Assembly (NCBI GenBank): GCA_023132105.1
Contig: JAGLYS010000313.1
Location: forward strand, 1-11,661
From: Caldifarciminota bacterium
GTDB taxonomy: Bacteria > Hydrothermota > 32-111 > QNBC01
Direction of reading: 5' to 3'
Length of the DNA stretch: 11,661 bases
In this document: positions 6,097 to 11,661 of the stretch, one piece after another
Layout: each line of letters begins with the position of its first letter
How positions within the stretch are numbered: position 1 is the stretch's first letter
Program-made: the position numbers and the translations under genes
The notes under the pieces: model-generated
Database searches by the model: none
What the model saw: only the letters and a program-made list of their open reading frames with translations
What the model was told of the DNA's origin: nothing

Positions 6097-7483
6097 ATCT
6101 TACTTTAAATTTATGAATCGATTCATCGATACTGTCATGAACACTCTCCATAAATATTTCCCCTAATGTGGGATGTGGATGAATAATTTTTACGAATTCA
6201 TCGGTATTTATTCCTTTCTTAATAAGAACAGAAGCTTCACTTATCATTATATCAGCTGATTCACCGTAAATTTGAGCACCTATTATATGATTGTTATCCT
6301 TATCTATTACAACTTTACACAACCCACTTGTCGCCCCTATTGACAGGGCTTTTCCATTTGCACTATAATTAAATTCCCCTGTCTTCACATCTATGCCATT
6401 ATTAATTGCCTCTTCTTCCGTATAACCACATATTGCAAGTGGTGGAATAGTGAAAATACATGCGGGAATATTCTTGAAATCCTCTCTGCTTGCAGATTTA
6501 CCTGCAATACTATCAGCTGCAACAATACCTTCGAATTCTGCCTTATGAGCAAGAAGCGGTCCGCCTGTTATATCTCCTACAGCGTAAACCCCTCTTATAT
6601 TTGTTTGCATTCTACTGTTTACTTTAACAAAATTATTATCGATGCTCACTCCTGCATTTACTAAAATATCGACATTTGTCTTTCTTCCTATTGCAACAAG
6701 AACAATTTCTGATTTATAGATGTTTCCCTTATCCGTTTCAACGACACCCTCATTATTATTGTTAATTTTTACACTTTCAACCTTCTCATCCGTATGTAAG
6801 GAAACACCTGCTTTTTTCAAACCCAAAGCCATAATTCTTTTAACTTTTTTATCATTAAATTCAGGGATTATGTCAGGAAACATCTCTATCACATCTGTTT
6901 TTACACCAAGTGCGTTAAAAATGGTTGCGAATTCGAGACCTATAGCTCCGGAACCAATTATTACAATCGATTTTGGGATTTTCTTAATATTAAGAGCATC
7001 ATCACTATTTATTATAATACTATGGTCAATATTAAATGCCGGTATATCCAATGGTTCCGAACCTGTAGCAACAATGATATTTTTTGTTTGAAGATTTTCT
7101 TCCGTTTTATTTTCTTTCATTACGATGACATTATTGCTATCCTTTATATACGCAAATCCTTTTATTACATCTACATTGTTCTTCTTCAAAAGAAATTCAA
7201 TTCCACCTGTAAGTTTCTTAACAATCTGTTCTTTCCTGCTTAAGATAAAAGACCAATCATAATTTATTGAATCGATATTAACACCGAAATTCTTACTGTT
7301 TTTTGCTTTATGTAATATTTCGACACTTCCTATTAATGCTTTTGTAGGAATACAACCTCTATTTAGGCATGTTCCACCTATTTCCCTTGCTTCAATTATT
7401 ATCGTTCTTAAACCGTTTTGAGCACCTCTGATGGCAGAAACATAACCACCTGTTCCACTTCCGATAACGATTACATCATACAT
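6095..7483 (-). CDS. lpdA: Dihydrolipoyl dehydrogenase (E3)
   Basis: This FAD enzyme reoxidises dihydrolipoamide on 2-oxoacid dehydrogenase complexes or the glycine cleavage H protein, passing electrons to NAD. The 462-residue length is typical. Visible are the FAD-binding GSGTGG (8-13) and the redox disulfide in GGTCLNRGCIPTK (36-48; C39 and C44). ATGSEP (139-144) and the NAD-binding GSGAIG (177-182) follow, with an acidic residue (E200) at the end of the next strand, favouring NAD over NADP. VYAVGDITG (around residue 300) is the second FAD motif, and the C-terminal active site is HPHPTLGE (435-442), with H437 and E442. It has its own promoter and a GGAGGT Shine-Dalgarno (7488-7493, minus strand). 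No E1, E2 or glycine-cleavage gene is next to it, so its complex partner is unknown. Mercuric or glutathione reductases share the fold, but the HPHPT ending and motif spacing fit E3 best. Confidence 0.93.
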   Translation of the reverse strand: MYDVIVIGSGTGGYVSAIRGAQNGLRTIIIEAREIGGTCLNRGCIPTKALIGSVEILHKAKNSKNFGVNIDSINYDWSFILSRKEQIVKKLTGGIEFLLKKNNVDVIKGFAYIKDSNNVIVMKENKTEENLQTKNIIVATGSEPLDIPAFNIDHSIIINSDDALNIKKIPKSIVIIGSGAIGLEFATIFNALGVKTDVIEMFPDIIPEFNDKKVKRIMALGLKKAGVSLHTDEKVESVKINNNNEGVVETDKGNIYKSEIVLVAIGRKTNVDILVNAGVSIDNNFVKVNSRMQTNIRGVYAVGDITGGPLLAHKAEFEGIVAADSIAGKSASREDFKNIPACIFTIPPLAICGYTEEEAINNGIDVKTGEFNYSANGKALSIGATSGLCKVVIDKDNNHIIGAQIYGESADIMISEASVLIKKGINTDEFVKIIHPHPTLGEIFMESVHDSIDESIHKFKVR

Positions 7484-7526
7484 TTTTACCTCCTCGGATG
7501 AAAATAGCTATATATTACGATTAAGA

Positions 7527-7555
7527 ATTATATATACAAGTAGGACTTATGTCAA
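7527..7555 (-). promoter_or_regulatory. Sigma70-type promoter of lpdA
   Basis: On the minus strand TTGACA (complement of 7550-7555) and TATAAT (complement of 7527-7532) are perfect consensus boxes separated by 17 nt. The predicted start near 7520 gives a leader of about 37 nt, containing GGAGGT at 7488-7493, 4 nt before the ATG. The -35 box lies only 2-3 nt from the T-tract of the terminator of the neighbouring operon, so the junction is very compact. Confidence 0.88.
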
Positions 7556-7557
7556 AT

Positions 7558-7581
7558 AAAAAAGCCCTCATAGGAGGGCTT
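7558..7581 (-). terminator. Intrinsic terminator of the lipoprotein/OmpA operon
   Basis: On the minus strand an 8-bp perfect stem (AAGCCCTC / GAGGGCTT, complement of 7562-7581) with a 4-nt loop is followed directly by a run of T (complement of 7558-7563, with the last stem bases contributing). It lies about 33 nt beyond the stop of the OmpA-domain gene and just before the lpdA promoter. Stem and U-tract are both textbook. Confidence 0.9.
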
Positions 7582-7613
7582 CTTTATATATTTAATGTAT
7601 ATTAATCTGACAA

Positions 7614-10046
7614 TTATTTCAATTCTCTCAAGACTTCGAATTCCACGCGTCTGTTCTTTGCATAATCACTCTTCGTTTTCTCAGGATAGACGAGAGGTCT
7701 GGATTCTCCATAACCTTTGGAGAACATTCTCTTCTTGGAAATATTGAAGTTTTTAATAATATACATCTTTACTGCATATGCTCTTCTTCTCGAAAGTCTC
7801 AGGTTGTAATTTCTTGAGCCTCTTGTATCCGTATGTCCACCAATTCTTACAACAATCGAAGGATTCTGAACCATAATGGTTCCAAGTGAATCAAGAACCG
7901 GGTATGATTCCGGTTTGATTATTGCTTTATTAAGATCAAAATTGATATTCCTGAATGTTAATTTCATTTTCTTCTTTAGGAGTAAAATATCCTTCTTGGT
8001 GGTTTCGGCAGGTTTTATTTCAAATGGGACTTCCTGCTTAATATAACCTTTAACAAGAGGGTTGACCTTCATGATATATTTACCGGAAGGTAAAAGTTCT
8101 CTGTATATACCATTCGTATCTGTTTCAATTGTCTTATATTCTTTTAACAATGAGTCAAGAACAATAATCTTACATTTAATCCCCTCTTTTGTCTTTGCAT
8201 TTTGTGCCTTCCCGACAATATATCCTTTGTTCAATTTTAATTCACAAACCTGAGTAAAGGATTTTGCTTTCTTGATATTAACACTGGCTGTATAAGGAAT
8301 ATAATCCTTAATTCTTATACTTATCCTATATTTATCTTCAAGCAAATTAAACTTTGTAACACCGGTAATATCTGTGATTCCCTTTACAGGTTTCGCAGAT
8401 ATTATATGAACAGGGACATTCTTCATAGCTTTACCGGAAAGTTTATCAACTACTTTACAGATTAAAAGACCTGTGGAAGGTTGCATTAGAATATTTTTAT
8501 GTATCCTGTCTTTTGGTCCAACGGCAAATTCAATTGTTTTTACTTCATAATCCTTTTCTTTTATTTGAATTTTAACATCTGTTGCATCAAGATGAAACTT
8601 GAATTTACCTTCGTTATTAGTTGATTTTGTAAATGTTTTACCTCTTTTATATGTTACGGTATAATCGACAATCATTGGTTTCCCTGTTATCGAATCCTTA
8701 ACTATACCATCGATGACAGCCCAAATCGGTGTTCTTAATCCTAAATTCAGTTCGGCACTCAAACCTTTTAGACCATAAAATATACCTCTGTGATTAGATG
8801 CTCCGAGACCAAGATATGCATAAGGAAATTCAAAACCGAGACCCACTTCATATTCAAGCAATTCTTTTCCTCCCACACCTATACCCGCTCTTACAGGTAT
8901 AACATTTGCGAATGCATATTCTCCTTCAATATAGAATTTTGGAATAACCGTTGAAAGTGCTGTATTGTTAAATCCCTGCTCGTAATTGAAAGCTAATTTC
9001 CAGGGGGCATATATTCCTCTCCAAACTGCTCCGATATTTAATATCGGAGGGAGATGTGTTGTGAAAGGATCATAGCTGGTGGAAAATGAAGTGTCAATAA
9101 ATCTATTGAATATCGAATCTTCATTTATAGAATCTCCAGAAAGATACATATCAATAATCTTATAAATATTCAAACTATCGAGATTAAAGATTGCCTCGCC
9201 TGAAATAATCCCTCCGTTTTCAGGATCGAAATCAGAAAAATTCATTGAATCGGCATTCCAGTTGATAAATGAATATGCATTTTTCAATGAAATACCTGCT
9301 GTAAATGTTTCGGTAATATCGTATGCAAAACCAAGGTTCATTCCGAATCCGGGATTTCCTTTAGGGTTTACACAGAATCTATATGCTATTGTATCCGATG
9401 CTTCGAAATAAGCACTGTCTGAATTAAAATATGATGAATTTTTTGTCGTTTCAAAACATGCCAATCCATAAAGATAACTGAATGAAGCCCCAACATAAAG
9501 ATTATGTTCATTGTTCAATTCGATAGCCTGACCATAACCTGCTGAAATTTCTCCATAAATTATTGCACCAAGGTTACCGTTTGAGAAATCATAAATCCTT
9601 CCAAGTTCGTTACCATTAAACCCTAGAACAAATAAGTCTTTGGGTAAATTAAGATTTGCACCCGTAACGACTCTTGGAGCAAAAGCAAAGCCACCTATTT
9701 TGAGTCCCAATACATTTGTATTTACTCTCGGGTGAATCATCCATCCGCTACCTGGCATATTCATTAAAATAGTGTCTTTGTCAGCCTGATAAAAGGTATC
9801 TTTTACTATATATTTATTCCAAAAGTCGATTGAGAGGAAGTTATTTGTTTCCTCAACACCTAATTTTATAATATTAATATCAAGTGTCGGAGCATATCTA
9901 TGTCCAAGCATTGCAGGGTTGTAGAACAGGGCTCCCGGACCATTCGAAGCCTGTGAACCATAACCCTCGAAGAGATTTTGATAAGAAGCATTCAGTGTGA
10001 AACATAAAAGAAATGTTAATATTATAATAATACTAATTTTTTTCAT
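7614..10046 (-). CDS. Outer-membrane protein: beta-barrel-like domain + three carboxypeptidase-regulatory-like repeats + OmpA C-terminal domain
   Basis: The 810-residue protein starts with a Sec signal peptide (KK, then hydrophobic 4-18; likely cleavage after A20). Residues about 21-440 look like an outer-membrane barrel: alternating aromatic/hydrophobic strands, many glycines, an NGPGALFYNPAMLG start like FadL/PorV/DUF5723-type barrels, and a last strand ending GLRTPIW. Three beta-sandwich repeats of about 80-87 residues follow (443-522, 523-606, 607-693). Each has the style DG-x-V-x-D-x-x-TGKP...T-N-x-x-G-x-F of carboxypeptidase-regulatory or PEGA domains. The last 117 residues (694-810) are an OmpA-like peptidoglycan-binding domain: NINFDLNKAIIKPES (700-714), GGHTDTRGSRNYN and LSRRRAYAV (about 736-758), then GYGESRPL and KNRRVEF. 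It would span the outer membrane and grip the wall. It follows the lipoprotein gene by 12 nt, with a Shine-Dalgarno (aggtagg) in the gap. Barrel family and cargo or function are uncertain. Confidence 0.8.
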   Translation of the reverse strand: MKKISIIIILTFLLCFTLNASYQNLFEGYGSQASNGPGALFYNPAMLGHRYAPTLDINIIKLGVEETNNFLSIDFWNKYIVKDTFYQADKDTILMNMPGSGWMIHPRVNTNVLGLKIGGFAFAPRVVTGANLNLPKDLFVLGFNGNELGRIYDFSNGNLGAIIYGEISAGYGQAIELNNEHNLYVGASFSYLYGLACFETTKNSSYFNSDSAYFEASDTIAYRFCVNPKGNPGFGMNLGFAYDITETFTAGISLKNAYSFINWNADSMNFSDFDPENGGIISGEAIFNLDSLNIYKIIDMYLSGDSINEDSIFNRFIDTSFSTSYDPFTTHLPPILNIGAVWRGIYAPWKLAFNYEQGFNNTALSTVIPKFYIEGEYAFANVIPVRAGIGVGGKELLEYEVGLGFEFPYAYLGLGASNHRGIFYGLKGLSAELNLGLRTPIWAVIDGIVKDSITGKPMIVDYTVTYKRGKTFTKSTNNEGKFKFHLDATDVKIQIKEKDYEVKTIEFAVGPKDRIHKNILMQPSTGLLICKVVDKLSGKAMKNVPVHIISAKPVKGITDITGVTKFNLLEDKYRISIRIKDYIPYTASVNIKKAKSFTQVCELKLNKGYIVGKAQNAKTKEGIKCKIIVLDSLLKEYKTIETDTNGIYRELLPSGKYIMKVNPLVKGYIKQEVPFEIKPAETTKKDILLLKKKMKLTFRNINFDLNKAIIKPESYPVLDSLGTIMVQNPSIVVRIGGHTDTRGSRNYNLRLSRRRAYAVKMYIIKNFNISKKRMFSKGYGESRPLVYPEKTKSDYAKNRRVEFEVLRELK

Positions 10047-10058
10047 TATTAACCTACC

Positions 10059-11138
10059 TTATTCATCCGAGTCGGAAGTGACTTCATTGAGATTTATCCA
10101 AAAATCAGCAGTTATATGTCCTTGAAATCTTAAATAGTCCGTTGGTTTAACAAATATTTTTCCAATATTCGGTGTACTGGCTCGAACAAGATAATAAGCA
10201 GTATCCGTATCAAGTACATTAAGCAATGTGGAATCAAGAATAATATCCAATTCAGACAATGTATCCGATAAAACAAATCCGTTTGCATCTATCTGGGGGG
10301 GAATAATTTCTCCGGTTAAATAAAATGTATCTGTCTTCGTATGATTCATTAGATAAAAATCATAATCAGCACCTATCGGAATATTATTCCATATAAGACT
10401 TGCGATGTTAATAAAATTCAATTTTATCCCTTTGTTTTCCATTGAATCAGGATTGATACTATTGCGTAAATCATCGGAGATACCAAACGGTATTTCAATC
10501 GTATAGAGTGTATCACCGTTTATATATCCCAAAAAACCGAGTTTAGTATAACCCCATACCGTATCGAAACTGACAACACCAGTTACATCAAAACCCTCTA
10601 TTACAAGTTTATATCCCCCGAGGTTGAAGTTTGTAAAAACCTTTGTAAGCGTTGTATCAAAATCGCCTAAAGGAAGATTGATATCCATTGAATCATATAA
10701 TGTCGTATCTCCCGTATAGGCTGTAAGCGTGTAGTTAACGGTTCCAATAAAAGTATCGGGTCCGGGATTATTCCCTTTTAAGTGGACAATACCTTTGAAT
10801 GATGAAAGTTCACTATTAAAAACAGTTTTTATTGTATCTATCTTCCCGGGTAAGTCTTTTGTTATGCCAAGATAGAATATAAGAGAATCCCTTGAAGCAA
10901 AATCAGTTGTATAAGCAGTGTCCGATTGCCAATATATAGTATCATTTTCTATATATATGGCTTCATTTCCTGATTTATCCGTATAAACTTCTATTGCTTT
11001 TTCAACTGTCATTGTACTATCCCCAATAGGGATATTTATCTGTGAACTAAAGACAGGAAAATGTTCAGGTGTCTCGATATTACACCCGGCAAATATCAAT
11101 AATACTATTGGAATAACAATTATCCATCTCAATTTCAT
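10059..11138 (-). CDS. Putative outer-membrane lipoprotein of unknown function
   Basis: I do not recognise a named family. The 359-residue protein starts MKLR with a hydrophobic stretch and a lipobox FAGC ending at C19, so signal peptidase II processing and lipidation are expected. There is no Asp after the Cys. The rest is rich in Asp, Thr, Ser and Tyr in beta-strand-like alternation, with repeated 'DTxY' turns and short segments like INIPIGDSTMTVEKAI (34-49). This suggests one or more beta-sandwich domains. It is the first gene of a two-gene operon with the barrel/OmpA protein 12 nt downstream, which points to a partner or surface subunit for that protein. The start is well set by AAAGGAGGT immediately upstream (11142-11150 region) and a promoter about 35 nt away. 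Function is not inferred further. Confidence 0.75.
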   Translation of the reverse strand: MKLRWIIVIPIVLLIFAGCNIETPEHFPVFSSQINIPIGDSTMTVEKAIEVYTDKSGNEAIYIENDTIYWQSDTAYTTDFASRDSLIFYLGITKDLPGKIDTIKTVFNSELSSFKGIVHLKGNNPGPDTFIGTVNYTLTAYTGDTTLYDSMDINLPLGDFDTTLTKVFTNFNLGGYKLVIEGFDVTGVVSFDTVWGYTKLGFLGYINGDTLYTIEIPFGISDDLRNSINPDSMENKGIKLNFINIASLIWNNIPIGADYDFYLMNHTKTDTFYLTGEIIPPQIDANGFVLSDTLSELDIILDSTLLNVLDTDTAYYLVRASTPNIGKIFVKPTDYLRFQGHITADFWINLNEVTSDSDE

Positions 11139-11172
11139 GCTACCTCCTTTAAAATAGTTGAATTTGTTTCAT

Positions 11173-11200
11173 ATTACAATATTTATATCATTTATGTCAA
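11173..11200 (-). promoter_or_regulatory. Sigma70-type promoter of the lipoprotein/OmpA operon
   Basis: On the minus strand TTGACA (complement of 11195-11200) is a perfect -35. TGTAAT (complement of 11173-11178) matches the -10 consensus at five of six positions, 16 nt away. The predicted start near 11166 leaves a leader of about 28 nt that contains the strong Shine-Dalgarno AGGAGGT (11142-11148), 3 nt from the ATG. Confidence 0.75.
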
Positions 11201-11218
11201 GTTTATAAGGACATAAAC
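11201..11218. promoter_or_regulatory. Small inverted repeat abutting the -35 box, possible operator
   Basis: gtttat (11201-11206) and ataaac (11213-11218) form a perfect 6-bp dyad around a 6-nt spacer. It lies directly against the upstream edge of the lipoprotein promoter -35 box. The position would suit an activator or repressor site. Short AT-rich dyads also arise by chance, and no T-tract suggests termination. Confidence 0.25.
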
Positions 11219-11283
11219 GATTGATGTTTTCAAAGAAAGGATTCAAAACAGGAACCCTTTTAGTACCTTTTTTATGTAAAATG

Positions 11284-11661
11284 TCAACGGTTCCTCCTGT
11301 ATGTCACCTTCAAATCACCAAGTATCTTTTTTGCACCGCTATCAGCAGGATTTATAACAATCCATTTATTAAGTATCCTTATCGAATTAAGTGTGTCCGC
11401 TTCCCTCATAAAGAACATAAAGAATTCCTGATAACTTTGATATGAGCTGAGAGCATTCTTATATATCTCTTCCACCTTTGCAGAATCACCTAATCTGTCA
11501 TAATGTTGTATCAACCCGACATAACCGCTTGGTGATTTCGGGGCATATACTATCGCATTATTATAATATTCGATTGCCTCTTTTTCTCTATTCTGTTTCT
11601 CAAGTTCTTTACCAAATGCATATGACAAATATGCATAACCCTCCTTATCCTTCTTCTTTAT
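11284..11661 (-). CDS. TPR-repeat protein, C-terminal part (cut by window edge)
   Basis: The frame is open from the stop at 11284-11286 (TGA) to the right edge of the window, giving 125 visible residues with the true start lying outside. A TTG at 11626-11628 is an internal codon and not the likely start, because the residues before it (IKKKDKEGYAY) continue the helix pattern. Two or so tetratricopeptide units are visible: NREKEAIEYYNNAIVYAPKS matches the A-x-x-Y-x-x-A-x-x-x-x-P pattern, followed by PSGYVGLIQHYDRLGD and SAKVEEIYKNALSS. Later helices (ILNKWIVINPADSGAKKILG) look like a third, degenerate unit. TPR proteins act as protein-binding scaffolds; the partner cannot be told. The 145 nt between this stop and the lipoprotein start hold the promoter and dyad described separately, and no clear terminator. 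Confidence 0.75.
   Translation of the reverse strand: MKKKDKEGYAYLSYAFGKELEKQNREKEAIEYYNNAIVYAPKSPSGYVGLIQHYDRLGDSAKVEEIYKNALSSYQSYQEFFMFFMREADTLNSIRILNKWIVINPADSGAKKILGDLKVTYRRNR

Noticed and set aside
6720..7091. 123-codon plus-strand frame opposite lpdA
   Set aside because: It is a shadow of the well-supported lpdA gene, with no family features or ribosome site.
11254..11288. TTGACA at the TPR stop as another minus-strand promoter
   Set aside because: No acceptable -10 lies 16-18 nt away (best TACTAA, three of six matches), and the lipoprotein already has a better promoter downstream.
11248..11300. Inverted repeat acaggaacc / ggttcctcctgt as a terminator of the TPR gene
   Set aside because: The loop is over 30 nt, one arm carries a 3-nt insertion, and part of it is coding; no proper U-tract follows.
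11221..11445. Plus-strand frame overlapping the TPR gene end
   Set aside because: It is antisense to a clear TPR frame, and there is no Shine-Dalgarno or recognisable protein.

Overview
The window looks like chromosomal DNA of an AT-rich, diderm (Gram-negative-type), probably uncultured bacterium. The outer-membrane evidence is an OmpA-type peptidoglycan-binding domain on a signal-peptide-bearing beta-barrel-like protein, plus a lipobox lipoprotein. The style of the dNK, ArgRS and barrel proteins suggests the FCB group or a candidate phylum near it (for example WOR-3/Stahlbacteria or Cloacimonadota). That placement is an inference from protein flavour only. No mobile element, CRISPR array, tRNA or rRNA is visible.

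Region 1 (1-373) has no gene. It is a mosaic of palindromic and direct interspersed repeats, including a REP-like element of the widely dispersed 'tcattgcgaac...gcaatgaca' type, followed by a near-consensus promoter. Region 2 (374-6078, + strand) is one tightly packed eight-gene operon: folB, folK, a deoxynucleoside kinase, panC, a shortened glmU, a membrane-anchored LytR_C-domain protein, rsfS and argS. Neighbours overlap by 1 to 11 nt, or are 2 nt apart in the last pair, so translational coupling is likely. The promoter sits so close to the folB ATG that the mRNA is probably leaderless. The operon joins folate pterin synthesis, pantothenate synthesis, nucleotide salvage, cell-wall precursor synthesis, ribosome silencing and tRNA charging. 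It looks like a housekeeping/growth operon and not a single pathway.

Region 3 (6095-7483, - strand) is a single lpd gene (dihydrolipoyl dehydrogenase), convergent with argS, with its own consensus promoter and a good Shine-Dalgarno. Region 4 (7562-11200, - strand) is a two-gene envelope operon: a lipoprotein of unknown function followed 12 nt later by an 810-residue outer-membrane barrel/regulatory-repeat/OmpA fusion. It is bounded by a promoter at 11173-11200 and a clear intrinsic terminator at 7562-7581. Region 5 (11284-11661, - strand) is the C-terminal end of a TPR-repeat protein cut by the window edge.

No obviously new defence or mobile system was found. Points worth a second look: the GlmU that lacks its acetyltransferase half; an ArgRS whose HIGH motif has lost both histidines; the apparently leaderless folB transcript; a shared 9-nt extended -35 (TTGACATAA) in all three promoters; and the unusual outer-membrane fusion protein with its lipoprotein partner.
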